Below are positions 17,077-25,472 of a stretch of DNA of 45,829 nt, in pieces. The notes under the pieces were generated by a model. That model worked only from the letters and a program-made list of their open reading frames with translations, did not search any database and was not told where the DNA came from. Location of the stretch: positions 1-45,829 of the forward strand of contig DCUI01000314.1 in NCBI GenBank assembly GCA_002327785.1, written 5' to 3'. The stretch comes from Phycisphaerales bacterium UBA2218 (GTDB taxonomy: Bacteria > Planctomycetota > Phycisphaerae > Sedimentisphaerales > Anaerobacaceae). Numbering within the stretch: position 1 is the first letter of the stretch; every line of letters begins with the position of its first letter. A program made the translations under genes and the position numbers.

Positions 17077-18651
17077 ATGCCCAAAATTACGATAGATGGT
17101 CGCGAAGTGCAGGTGGACGCCGGCGCAACGATCCTTGATGCCGCCGAGAGGCTGGGGATCTCCATCCCCACGATGTGTCACCTGCGGGGGCATGAGGCGA
17201 CGACGAGCTGCATGGTGTGCGTGGTCAAGGTGGCCGGCGTGAACGGACTTGTGCCGGCGTGCGGGACCGTCGTTCGCGACGGAATGCAGGTCGAGAGCGA
17301 TTGCGAGCTCGTTTTCAAGGCAAGAAAGGCGGCACTGGAGCTTCTGCTAAGCGATCATGTGGGCGACTGCATGGGACCCTGCCGGATGGGCTGTCCGGCC
17401 CGGATGGATATTCCGCTGATGATCCGGCAGATCGCGGCGGGCGAGCTCAAGGATGCCATCGCAACGGTCAAACGGGATATTGCCTTGCCGGCGGTGCTGG
17501 GGCGAATCTGCCCGGCGCCTTGCGAGAAGGTGTGCCGGCGTAAGCAGCATGATGAGGCGGTGTCAATCTGCCTTCTCAAGCGTTACGTCGCAGACGTGGA
17601 CCTTCAATCCGCCCAGTCCTACAGTCCGACGCCGGCTCCGAAACAGGGCAAGCGAGTGGCCGTCATCGGCGCCGGGCCGGCGGGTCTGGCAGCCGCCTAC
17701 TATCTGCAACTTGATGGTTTCGACTGTACGGTCTTCGACGAGCATGAAGAGCCCGGCGGCATGTTGCGGTACGCCGTAACGGAGAGGAATCTGCCTCGCG
17801 ACGTGCTGACTGCGGAGATTGCCCAGATCACGAAACTCGGCGTGACGTTCAAGCTCCGCACGCGCGTGGGCATTGCGATCCTGTTGGACGAGATCCGGGA
17901 GCAGTTTGGCGCAGTGTTTCTGGCCACGGGCGAGCTGAAAGCCGGCGACGTGGACGCCCTTGGCATTGACGCATCGCCCGATGGCGTCAAGATCGATCCC
18001 CGGACCGGGGCCACGAATATCCCCGGCGTCTTCGCGGGCGGCGACGTGGTGCGAAAACGGCGACTTGCTGTCCGTGCGGTCGCCGATGGGAAAGAGGCCG
18101 CCGAATCCATCCGGCAGTACCTCGCCGGTGAGCAGGTCGTGGGTCCGGCCAAGGTCTTCAACAGCCGGATGGGCAAGCTCGGCGACGGGGAGATGGAGGC
18201 GTTTTTGCGATCAGCCGATCCGCACTCGCGATTGCAGCCATCGCGCCCCGTGGAAGGATTCACGCATGAGGAGGCCCGCAGCGAGTCCCTTCGCTGCCTG
18301 CACTGCGATTGCCGCAAACCGGATCGCTGCCTCCTGCGGCGGTACGCGCAAGCATACGACGCCAAACAAACCCGCTACAAGGCTGACCGGGGCCCGTTCG
18401 TTCAGCAATTGCAGCACCCGAACGTGATCTACGAGCCAGGCAAGTGCATCGATTGCGGCATCTGCATCCAGATTGCCTCAGCACTGGGCGAACCGCTCGG
18501 GTTGACGTTCGTCGGACGGGGCTTTGACGTGCGGGTAGCTGTGCCATTCGGTGAATCTCTCGCCGAAGGGCTCCGAGTCGCGGGCGCAGCCTGCGTCAAT
18601 GCCTGCCCCACTGGAGCACTCGCCTTCAAGGACAGCGCCGGGAAAGGCTGA
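17077..18651 (+). CDS. Mosaic 2Fe-2S / GltD-like FAD / NuoG-like Fe-S oxidoreductase lacking an evident NAD(P)H domain
   Basis: The 524-residue product combines an N-terminal NuoG-type 2Fe-2S domain (Cys motif CHLRGHEATTSCMVC, then VPAC), a GltD-type helical Fe-S region (DCMGPCRMGCPARMDIP and ICPAPCEKVC), an FAD site (GAGPAGLAAAYYL from residue 198, with PGGMLRYAV) and a C-terminal part like NuoG (CIDCGICIQIA, FVGRGFDVRV, CVNACPTGAL). In GltD/NfnB relatives a second Rossmann fold for NAD(P)H lies between the ATG-type motif (here AVFLATGE) and the FAD-closing motif (IPGVFAGGD); here these are only about 35 residues apart, so that fold is absent. It starts two bases after the NuoEF fusion and ends against the convergent gene with no spacer. 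It probably forms a complex with NuoEF and passes electrons to ferredoxin or another acceptor. Confidence 0.85.
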   Translation: MPKITIDGREVQVDAGATILDAAERLGISIPTMCHLRGHEATTSCMVCVVKVAGVNGLVPACGTVVRDGMQVESDCELVFKARKAALELLLSDHVGDCMGPCRMGCPARMDIPLMIRQIAAGELKDAIATVKRDIALPAVLGRICPAPCEKVCRRKQHDEAVSICLLKRYVADVDLQSAQSYSPTPAPKQGKRVAVIGAGPAGLAAAYYLQLDGFDCTVFDEHEEPGGMLRYAVTERNLPRDVLTAEIAQITKLGVTFKLRTRVGIAILLDEIREQFGAVFLATGELKAGDVDALGIDASPDGVKIDPRTGATNIPGVFAGGDVVRKRRLAVRAVADGKEAAESIRQYLAGEQVVGPAKVFNSRMGKLGDGEMEAFLRSADPHSRLQPSRPVEGFTHEEARSESLRCLHCDCRKPDRCLLRRYAQAYDAKQTRYKADRGPFVQQLQHPNVIYEPGKCIDCGICIQIASALGEPLGLTFVGRGFDVRVAVPFGESLAEGLRVAGAACVNACPTGALAFKDSAGKG

Positions 18652-19362
18652 TCAACTCACACCGGCGACTCGCAGGGCCACCTCCGCCACCCGTCGGCCG
18701 AGGGCCTTGGCGGTCGTCATGCCGAACTCGTCTTTCAGCACGCCGCCTTCGGCTCCGCTCCAGATGGTCGCTCCGATTCGTGGGCCGGGCCGGCCGTTGC
18801 CGACGAGGATCATCTCCTGGCAAAACAGGGAGACCTGCACGGCGTGGATCGTGACTTCTTGCCCGCCGTTGCGGGTGCCGCCGCAGGCCAGCACGCCGGC
18901 TACCTTGTTGCTCAGGGCGAAGTTGTCCTGCCACAGCGCGATGGCTCGGTCGAGGAATGCCTTGCACAGGGAGCTCATGCCGCCGAAATAGACGGGCGTG
19001 CCCACGATGATGCCCCGGACGCCCGGATCGGCGAGCCGGGGGACGAGCTTCGGGAAGTCGTCCTGGTCCCCCTCGGGTCCCGAAACACCCGCGGCGAGAT
19101 TACCGTTGATTCTGAAATCGGCCAGCTCGATCAGCTCGGTTTCGATCTTGTCGCTGACCTGTCCGGCGGTCTGCAAGCAGACCCCCAACGCCGCGGCGGT
19201 TGATTTGCCCTTGCGCGGACTGCACGACAGGGCGACGATCTTGATCCGAGCATCGGGCGAACCACCAGACGCTGATGCAGCGGGGGACGCGGCCATCGCC
19301 GTCACGGCGGCGCCCGCGGTCACGGAGTTTCGAACAAAGTTGCGTCGCGTAACATTCTTCAT
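18652..19362 (-). CDS. Tat-type exported NADPH-dependent FMN reductase / flavodoxin-fold protein
   Basis: Read on the minus strand, the 236-residue product begins MKNVTRRNFVRNSVTAGAA, a twin-arginine signal with an Ala-rich core, followed by KIVALSCSPRKGKSTAAAL, the FMN-phosphate loop of the NAD(P)H-dependent FMN reductase family, and GIIVGTPVYFGGMSSLCKAFLDR plus VLACGGTRNGGQE, the other flavin loops. ATG at 19362 has AGGAGA seven bases upstream, so the longer in-frame starts are rejected. Flavin reductases are normally cytoplasmic, but Tat-exported copies are seen in Planctomycetota and related anaerobes. Its stop abuts the stop of the FAD oxidoreductase. The substrate is unknown. Confidence 0.85.
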   Translation of the reverse strand: MKNVTRRNFVRNSVTAGAAVTAMAASPAASASGGSPDARIKIVALSCSPRKGKSTAAALGVCLQTAGQVSDKIETELIELADFRINGNLAAGVSGPEGDQDDFPKLVPRLADPGVRGIIVGTPVYFGGMSSLCKAFLDRAIALWQDNFALSNKVAGVLACGGTRNGGQEVTIHAVQVSLFCQEMILVGNGRPGPRIGATIWSGAEGGVLKDEFGMTTAKALGRRVAEVALRVAGVS

Positions 19363-19503
19363 GTGGTCTCCTGTCATTTCGTTGGGCCGGTTCCACAAGG
19401 ATTTCACGAACCTTAATTGCCCGGTGGAGTATATTCAGTTACGATGATTCTGAACAGGGCGGAGAGTCCCTGTAAAATAGTGACCCTGGGAAGGAGTTGG
19501 ACG

Positions 19504-20790
19504 GTGGCGAAGTCCCTGTGCCTGGCTGTCTGCACCATTTCCATACTGACGATGATGCTCCCGGCGGCTGCCTGGGCGGACGATTGGCCGAACTGGAGGG
19601 GGCCGCAACGCAACGGCATCTCCCAGGAGGCCGGATGGAATCCCCTGAGACTCAACGATGGCCCGGACATTGTCTGGCGAAAGCAAATCGGAATCGGCTT
19701 TTCGTCCATGGCTGTCAGCGGCGACCGTGTCTACGCGATGGGCAATACGAAGAAGGGGGGCGACCCGAACGATCAGAGCCAGACGGACGTCCTTTGGTGC
19801 CTGGATGCGAAAAAGGGTGGGGAACTCTGGAGGCATGCCTATGATTCGCCGTTGCAGCCCAAAAACTATGAAGGGGGTCCAAACGCAACGCCCACGGTCG
19901 AGGCAGGCCGAGTGTATACGCTGAGCAAGCATGGCCACGTTCTGTGTCTGAATGCCGAAACCGGGGCCGTTTTGTGGCAGACGCATCTGGCCAAAGATCA
20001 TGGCATTGATCCGCCCAATTGGGGTTTCGCGGGTTCGCCGACGATCATAGAGGATCTGGTCGTCCTGAACGCGGGGTCCTACGGCCTCGCGCTGCGCAAG
20101 CGGGACGGCCGACTGGCATGGAAGAGCGAGAAGGGTCCTGCAGGCTATGCCTCGCCCGTACCTTATGAATGGAAGGGCAAGCCCTGTGCCGCGATCCTCG
20201 GGCATCGGGAACTCTATGGTGTGGACGCAGCGAGCGGCCGGGTCCTCTGGAAGAATCCGTGGACGACACTCCATGACGAGAACATCACGGACCCGATTGT
20301 CTCGGGCAACAAGCTGTTTATCTCCACCGGCCTTGGCACAGGATCGACGCTCTTTGAGATCGGCGACACCGGGCTGAAGGAGTTGTGGAGCCGCAAGGGG
20401 TTCGAGAACTGGTTGGGCACTTCCGTACTGTGGCAGGGCCATATCTATGGTATCGATAGCAAGAGGGGGGCCATGGAATGCCTGGATCTCGATACTGGCG
20501 ACGTCAGATGGAGCCAGGGTGGACTGGGCGTGGGCAGTCTGATGATGGCCGGCGGCAGGCTCATTGCTTTGAGCGACAAAGGCCGGCTGGTCATCGCAGA
20601 GGCAATGCCGGAGAAGTATGTGAGGTTAGCGTGGACCCAGATCCTCGATGGCAAATGCTGGACGGTGCCTGTGCTGACTGATGGGTGCATATACGCACGA
20701 AATGCCGCGGGAGATCTGGTGTGTATCGATGTGAGTGCGGGATACTCGGAGCTTCCCCGCGTTCGGCGATTCCCGTCCAGGACGCGGTAG
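19504..20790 (+). CDS. Secreted PQQ-like beta-propeller protein
   Basis: GTG 19504 is chosen as start because AAGGAG lies about eight bases upstream and the resulting protein (428 residues) opens with a clean Sec signal peptide ending around AAAWADD. The mature part begins DDWPNWRGPQRNGISQEAGW, the standard opening of planctomycete propeller proteins. Blades include VLCLNAETGAVLWQTHLAK, LYGVDAASGRVLWKNPW and MECLDLDTGDVRWSQGG. A weak -10-like TAAAAT at 19473-19478 may serve it. The next propeller gene starts 32 bases after its stop and has the same design, so the two form a probable operon and a divergent ancient duplication. Role unknown; a periplasmic substrate-binding or assembly role is inference. 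Confidence 0.85.
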   Translation: MAKSLCLAVCTISILTMMLPAAAWADDWPNWRGPQRNGISQEAGWNPLRLNDGPDIVWRKQIGIGFSSMAVSGDRVYAMGNTKKGGDPNDQSQTDVLWCLDAKKGGELWRHAYDSPLQPKNYEGGPNATPTVEAGRVYTLSKHGHVLCLNAETGAVLWQTHLAKDHGIDPPNWGFAGSPTIIEDLVVLNAGSYGLALRKRDGRLAWKSEKGPAGYASPVPYEWKGKPCAAILGHRELYGVDAASGRVLWKNPWTTLHDENITDPIVSGNKLFISTGLGTGSTLFEIGDTGLKELWSRKGFENWLGTSVLWQGHIYGIDSKRGAMECLDLDTGDVRWSQGGLGVGSLMMAGGRLIALSDKGRLVIAEAMPEKYVRLAWTQILDGKCWTVPVLTDGCIYARNAAGDLVCIDVSAGYSELPRVRRFPSRTR

Positions 20791-20822
20791 AGATTCATTT
20801 CACGGCATGAAAGGAATTGGTG

Positions 20823-22106
20823 ATGTCGAGAGCAGTCAAGTCGATCATGGTTCTGGGTACCCTCTGCGTAATCCTTGAGAGCGGTCTGTCGGCGGCGGAC
20901 TGGCCACAGTGGCGCGGGCCGAATCGGGACGCCGTGTGTATGGAGACAGGTCTGCTCAAGCAATGGCCCGAGGGCGGCCCGAAACTGCTTTGGGAAATCT
21001 CCGGCCTGGGGCCGGGGTATTCGACGGTCGCCATCAAAGACGGCAGGCTCTACACCATGGGCGACCGGCAAGTCGGCGGCGAGAAGGCCCAGTATGTCTA
21101 TGCATACGATCTGGGCACACGGCAGGAGCTGTGGGCGGCCAAGGTGGGGCGACCGCACGATGACGGCCCTCGCTGCACGCCCACGATCGATGATGGTTTC
21201 GTGTACGCGATCGGCACGAGCGGCGATGTCGCCTGCATTGCCGCCGACAGCGGCAAAGTGGTCTGGACGAAGAACCTTCTGAGCGACCTCGGTGGGTCGT
21301 CGAATCCCCAGTGGAGGTTCAGCGAATCGCCCCTGATCGACGGCGAGCGGCTCCTGTGCACGCCGGGCGGGCAGAAAGCCGTCCTCGCCGCCCTCAACAA
21401 GAAAACGGGGGATGTCATCTGGGCGTGCTCAATGCCGAGCATCGGCCCCAATGGCAAGGATGAGGCCGGGTACTCGTCCGTCCAAATCAGCCATGCCGTG
21501 GGTGTGAAGCAGTACGTGCAACTGACGAATAAGGGCGTCGTCGGGGTCTCCGACGACGGCAAGTTCCTGTGGGGCTACAACCGCGTCGCCAATCGCGTCG
21601 CCAATATACCCATGCCCGTCATCGATGGTGACCATGTCTTCACCTCAACGGCCTATCAGACCGGTTCAGCCCTATTGAAGCTGGCGCGCGACGGCGCCGG
21701 TGTTAAGGCCGAGGAGGTCTATTGGCTGGACAGAGGCCAGTTCCAGAACCACCACGGCGGGTTCCTCAAGGTCGGCGACCACATCTACGGCGGCCACAAC
21801 CACAACAAGGGTGAGCCCACGTGCATCGAGATGAAGACCGGCAAGGTTCTGTGGCACGCGGACCAGCCGGGGCGAGGCTCCGGCTGCGTGCTGTATGCCG
21901 ACGGATGCCTCTACTTCCTGTATGAGAATGGCGTCGCGGCCCTCGTGGAGGCGACGCCCGAGAAGTACAACCTCAAGGGCACGTTCAAGCTGCCGGAACG
22001 CCCCGGCGCCAAGGGAACGGCGTGGGCGCATCCGGTCGTCTGTGACGGCAAGCTCTACCTGCGATGGGCGGATGTGCTGTTCTGCTACGACGTAAAGGCC
22101 CCGTGA
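20823..22106 (+). CDS. Secreted PQQ-like beta-propeller protein, second of a pair
   Basis: The 427-residue product starts at ATG 20823 with AAGGA seven bases upstream; upstream in-frame TTG and GTG codons are not needed. A signal peptide (about residues 1-24) precedes ADWPQWRGPNRDAV. Blades include AYDLGTRQELWAAKVG, CIAADSGKVVWTKNLL and IEMKTGKVLWHADQPG. The NRVANRVANIPMPVI segment matches the family pattern VANxxANIPTPIV, so the 12-base near-duplication in it (21582-21605) is not a sign of damage. A GGHNHNKGEP loop carries clustered His. It is probably co-transcribed with the preceding propeller gene. Confidence 0.85.
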   Translation: MSRAVKSIMVLGTLCVILESGLSAADWPQWRGPNRDAVCMETGLLKQWPEGGPKLLWEISGLGPGYSTVAIKDGRLYTMGDRQVGGEKAQYVYAYDLGTRQELWAAKVGRPHDDGPRCTPTIDDGFVYAIGTSGDVACIAADSGKVVWTKNLLSDLGGSSNPQWRFSESPLIDGERLLCTPGGQKAVLAALNKKTGDVIWACSMPSIGPNGKDEAGYSSVQISHAVGVKQYVQLTNKGVVGVSDDGKFLWGYNRVANRVANIPMPVIDGDHVFTSTAYQTGSALLKLARDGAGVKAEEVYWLDRGQFQNHHGGFLKVGDHIYGGHNHNKGEPTCIEMKTGKVLWHADQPGRGSGCVLYADGCLYFLYENGVAALVEATPEKYNLKGTFKLPERPGAKGTAWAHPVVCDGKLYLRWADVLFCYDVKAP

Positions 22107-22173
22107 CAGGCCGGAGCAGCCGTGCGCGACTACGCTGTCGAACGATCCTGATGTATCTTTGGGGGTGCCAGGC

Positions 22174-23002
22174 ATGAAGGCGGCGGCGATTTCGGCATTT
22201 GGCGGTTTGGACGTTCTGCACGTGATGGATGTGAAGGAACCGACGCCGGCTGGCGGCGAGGTTGTGCTCCGAGTGCTCTGCGCCGGCCTGAACCACTTGG
22301 ATATCTGGGTTCGCAACGGCCGGCCCGGCTCGCAGTTGCAGATGCCCCACGTGCTCGGGTCCGACGCCGTCGGGATCGTGACGGCCACGGGCGAAGCGGT
22401 ACAGAGTCCCAAAGTCGGGGAACAGGTGATCGTCTACCCCGGCTTGAGCTGCGGACGCTGCGAATTCTGCCGGCGAGGCGAGCAGAGCCTGTGTGTGAAC
22501 TTCGGGATCATGGGGCTCGTGCGTCCCGGGACGTTCGCCGAGCGAGTGGCGGTGCCGGCCGGCAATTGCTATTCGAAACCGTCTCACCTGAGCGATGAAG
22601 AGGCGGGTGTCCTCGCTCTGGCGCATGTGACTGCGTGGCGGATGCTTATGAGCCGGGCCCAGATCAAGCCGGGGGAGACCTTGTTGATCCACGGGATTGG
22701 CGGCGGCGTGGCCGCTGGATATCGCCTGCATCCGCAAGGGTGGGCGGATTGTCCTATGCGGCGTGACGACGGGGGCCAAGGCCGAGACAGACCTGCGGGC
22801 CTTCTACTGGAATCAGCTCAACGCCATGGGCTCGACGCTGGGCTCCGCCGAGGATTTCCGGCAGATGCTCCGGGCTGTGGCCGTCAACAAGCTCAAGCCG
22901 GTCGTCGATGCGGTCCTGCCTCTGGAAAAGGCTCGCGAAGCCATGGAGAGAATGGAAACGGCGGGCCGGTTCGGCAAGATCGCACTGAAGATATCAGAGT
23001 AG
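22174..23002 (+). pseudogene. Zinc-type alcohol dehydrogenase / quinone oxidoreductase, broken by an internal deletion
   Basis: The first part (22174 to about 22710) encodes a normal MDR N-terminus: MKAAAISAFGGLDVLHV, NHLDIWVRNG, a structural zinc lobe (CGRCEFCRRGEQSLC) and LLIHGIGGGVA, the beginning of the nucleotide-binding fold. Sequence of the correct family resumes in another frame near 22709 with WPLDIACIRKGGRIVLCG and runs to ALKISE and the stop at 23000-23002. The section that normally lies between these points (roughly 65-75 residues, including most of the Rossmann fold) is missing. The junction lies in GGCGGCGGCG, so a deletion between short GC repeats is likely. In the first frame translation would run on to 23046 with unrelated residues. 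The product cannot bind NAD(P)H normally. Confidence 0.8.
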
Positions 23003-23069
23003 GAACGGACCTTCCGCGGACGACGGATCGGTCCTGCTCTCTGTGAACGTACTGGGAAAGGGATTGACC

Positions 23070-23642
23070 ATGGTGGCGACGGCCTCGAGAATGTTGCCGC
23101 TGGGGACCAAGGCGCCGGCTTTCACGCTGCGAGAGGAAGGTCGCATCGTGTCGCTCAACGATTCTGCCGACGCCAGGGCCCTTGTCGTGGTGTTCTTGTG
23201 CAACCACTGTCCCTTTGTGAAGCATATCATCGGCGGCCTGGTCGATCTGGTAAAGGAGTACCAGAAAAAAGGTGTTACATTTGTCGGGATCAACTCGAAC
23301 GACGTGGAGAGTCGTCCGGAGGATCGGCCGGACAGGATGGCCGAATTCGCGAGGGAGAAGGGCTTCACGTTCCCATACCTATTCGACCCGACGCAGGGAG
23401 TGGCCAAGAGTTATCGTGCTGCTTGCACGCCGGATTTCTTCGTGTTTGACGGAAACCGAAAACTGGTATATCGCGGGCAGATGGACGACAGCAGGCCGGG
23501 AAACAACGCACCCGTCACGGGGGCCGACTTGCGTGCCGCACTGGACGCGGTCCTTGCGGGCAAACCGGTGTCGGATGAACAGAAGCCGAGCACGGGCTGT
23601 AGTATCAAATGGAAGGCCGGCAACGAACCTGATTACTTCTGA
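23070..23642 (+). CDS. Thioredoxin-like / AhpC-TSA family redox protein
   Basis: The 190-residue product begins LPLGTKAPAFTLREEGRIVSL, the opening of AhpC/TSA-type thioredoxin folds, and has VVVFLCNHCPFVKHI with Cys44 and Cys47 (CNHC) as the probable redox pair. Later motifs GVTFVGINSNDVE, FPYLFDPTQGVAKSY and CTPDFFVFDGNRKLVYRGQMDD fit the thioredoxin-family group that processes alkyl hydroperoxide or disulphide substrates. ATG 23070 has AAAGGA six bases upstream and is preferred to GTG 23043. No signal peptide is seen, so the protein is probably cytoplasmic. It follows the broken dehydrogenase by 67 bases and precedes a TolC-type gene by 34. Confidence 0.88.
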   Translation: MVATASRMLPLGTKAPAFTLREEGRIVSLNDSADARALVVVFLCNHCPFVKHIIGGLVDLVKEYQKKGVTFVGINSNDVESRPEDRPDRMAEFAREKGFTFPYLFDPTQGVAKSYRAACTPDFFVFDGNRKLVYRGQMDDSRPGNNAPVTGADLRAALDAVLAGKPVSDEQKPSTGCSIKWKAGNEPDYF

Positions 23643-23676
23643 TGCGTGCGTGGCGATTCCGATCAAGGGGAAAGGC

Positions 23677-24969
23677 ATGCGCAGATTGACAGCACTCATA
23701 GCCACGATGCTCGCGGCGGGGTTCGCGGTCGGTTCTGTTTCCGGACGGGCCGAGCCTGCCGACGATGTGAATACTCCACAGACATTGTCGCAATATCTGC
23801 GACTGGCGGCCCTTCGGAACGCCGGTCTGAGAGCGGCGTTCGAGGAGTGGAAAGCGGCACTGGAGCAGGTTCCGCAAGCCAAGGCGCTACCGGACCCGAC
23901 GTTCACATACGGCTACTTCGCCGAGAGAGGCGACACCCGCCAACAGGTGGGGATCATGCAGACGTTCCCATGGTTCGGCAAGATCGAGGCCCGCACGGAC
24001 GCCGCCGCGGCCGCCGCAAGAGCCGCCCAGAGGCGATATGAAAACAGAAGGCTGGAGTTGATCTACGAGGTCAAGAATGTCTTCTATGAGTATGCGTATC
24101 TGGCCGAGGCGATTCGGATCGCCGGGGACAGCGTCGAATTGATGCGGCACTTCGAGGAGGTTGCGCGAGCAAAATACATCACCGCCGCCGCCACTCATCC
24201 CGATATCATCCGGGCGCAGATCGAGGTCGCCAGGCTACAGGATGAGCTGGTCGCTCTCGAACGGCTCAGGGACCCGACCGTCGCCCGAATCAACGCGGTG
24301 CTCAATCGCCCGGCGGACGCCTCGCTGCCGTGGCCGCAAGTCGAGCCGGCCCGGTCGATAGAAGTGGATCGGGCGGGGCTGATTGCGCTGCTCAAGGAAC
24401 GAAATCCCCAACTCCAGGCGATGGGGTTCGACGTGGAGCGGTCCCAGAAGGAGGTGGATCTGGCGAGACGCGGCTTTTACCCGGATATCGGTGTGGGCGT
24501 CGAGTGGATGGACATGGACGAAGACGCCATGGCCGACGGCGGTGCAAACGACGAGGTGTTGGTGGGTGTCGAGTTGAATCTGCCCATCTGGCGGCGCAGC
24601 TACAGGGCCGGCGAACAACAGGCCCGAGCGGCGGCCCGGCGGACGCGGCATGAGAAGAGGCAATTGGAGAACGATCTGGTTTCGCGGGTCGAACGAGTGC
24701 TGTACGAATTCGAAGACAGCGGCCGCAAGATGAAGCTCTATGGCGATGTGCTGGTGCCCAAGGCCGAGGAATTGGTCGGAGCGTCGGAGACGGCCTACAT
24801 GGCGACGACCGTCGATTTTTTGAGTTTGATCGATGCCCAGCAGACCCTTCTTCAATATCAGCTCCGGTTTGGGCGAGCCAAAGCGGACAATCAGCAGAGA
24901 CTGGCGGAACTCGAAATGCTTGTCGGCGACGGCCTGGTCCCGAGCGGGCCGCCACAGCGAGTTGACTGA
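23677..24969 (+). CDS. TolC/CusC-type outer membrane efflux protein
   Basis: The 430-residue product has a Sec signal (MRRLTALIATMLAAGFAVG) and the two-fold helical layout of outer-membrane factors: LSQYLRLAALRNAGLRAAFEEWKAA and later GLIALLKERNPQLQAMGFDVERS start the two halves, and long helical stretches with many Ala, Arg and Glu follow. YPDIGVGVEWMDMD and VELNLPIWRRSYRAGEQQ are the beta-strand segments of the pore. It fits the metal or drug RND efflux outer-membrane group. The expected membrane-fusion and inner-membrane pump genes are not next to it; downstream is a degraded transposase. ATG 23677 is used because a long upstream open stretch overlaps the thioredoxin-like gene in another frame. 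Confidence 0.85.
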   Translation: MRRLTALIATMLAAGFAVGSVSGRAEPADDVNTPQTLSQYLRLAALRNAGLRAAFEEWKAALEQVPQAKALPDPTFTYGYFAERGDTRQQVGIMQTFPWFGKIEARTDAAAAAARAAQRRYENRRLELIYEVKNVFYEYAYLAEAIRIAGDSVELMRHFEEVARAKYITAAATHPDIIRAQIEVARLQDELVALERLRDPTVARINAVLNRPADASLPWPQVEPARSIEVDRAGLIALLKERNPQLQAMGFDVERSQKEVDLARRGFYPDIGVGVEWMDMDEDAMADGGANDEVLVGVELNLPIWRRSYRAGEQQARAAARRTRHEKRQLENDLVSRVERVLYEFEDSGRKMKLYGDVLVPKAEELVGASETAYMATTVDFLSLIDAQQTLLQYQLRFGRAKADNQQRLAELEMLVGDGLVPSGPPQRVD

Positions 24970-25029
24970 AGCTTGCTCTCCAGCCACACGGGAAACCATA
25001 ATTGGGAGCGGTTGAGTCAAATAGACAGC

Positions 25030-25420
25030 CTTATTCTGCTATTGCGGATTCTGACCGATCGCGGCACTGAGGACCGCGAAACCCGCGAGCACCACGAGCA
25101 CCAACTCTACCTGGCCGTCGAGGATATCGACCCCTCCAAGACGAAGGCCCACAGTCCCCAGTCCAACGGCATCTGTGAACGATTCCATAAAACCCTCTTA
25201 CGGGAGTTCCACCAGGTCGCCTTTCGAGAAAATCTATCACACCCTTGACGAACTCCAGGCGGATATCGATATTTGGTTGAATGAATTCAACGAGTCACGA
25301 CCGCATAGTGGGAAGTACTGCCTTGGCAAGACTCCAATGCAACCGTTCCGGGACAGTCTCCTATTGGCGAAAGGCAAGATTCTGAATCAAACCATGCAGA
25401 CAACTGCCGCTATGGTATAA
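25030..25420 (+). mobile_element. Degraded IS481-family transposase, C-terminal fragment with a frameshift
   Basis: Two overlapping frames together give the C-terminal half of an integrase-type transposase: ILTDRGTE (second Asp of the DDE triad), LYLAVEDIDPSKTKAHSPQ, SNGICERFHKTLLREFHQ (with the triad Glu), then in the next frame KIYHTLDELQADIDIWLNEF and ESRPHSGKYCLGKTPMQPF. The shift occurs in the short A run at 25229-25232; one missing A there would restore the normal reading FRxKIY. The N-terminal helix-turn-helix and first Asp are absent. The fragment is inactive. The space from 24970 to about 25030 holds nothing recognisable. The last stop codon (25418-25420) lies inside the TATAAT of the promoter for the next gene. 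Confidence 0.85.
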
Positions 25421-25421
25421 T
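25413..25421 (+). promoter_or_regulatory. Predicted extended -10 promoter upstream of amrA
   Basis: TGGTATAAT matches the extended -10 pattern TGnTATAAT exactly. No good -35 is seen 17 bases upstream (CATGCA), as expected for extended -10 promoters. It lies at the very end of the transposase fragment and 51 bases before the ATG at 25473. Confidence 0.5.
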
Positions 25422-25472
25422 TGTCAGATCAAATGCCGGCTACTACAACGAAGGACAGCTTTGCATTGAAGT

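Noticed and set aside
14699..18651. Bifurcating [FeFe]-hydrogenase
   Set aside because: NuoEF-like and accessory subunits are present but no H-cluster motif (TSCCPxW or similar) is found anywhere in the window.
21582..21605. 12-base near-perfect tandem duplication in a propeller gene
   Set aside because: The encoded VANRVANIP matches the normal family pattern (VANxxANIP), so it is not a new duplication.
8338..22106. PQQ-dependent alcohol dehydrogenase activity for the propeller proteins
   Set aside because: The proteins are shorter than the enzymes and lack the adjacent-Cys disulphide and metal-site motifs; a non-catalytic propeller is the safer call.
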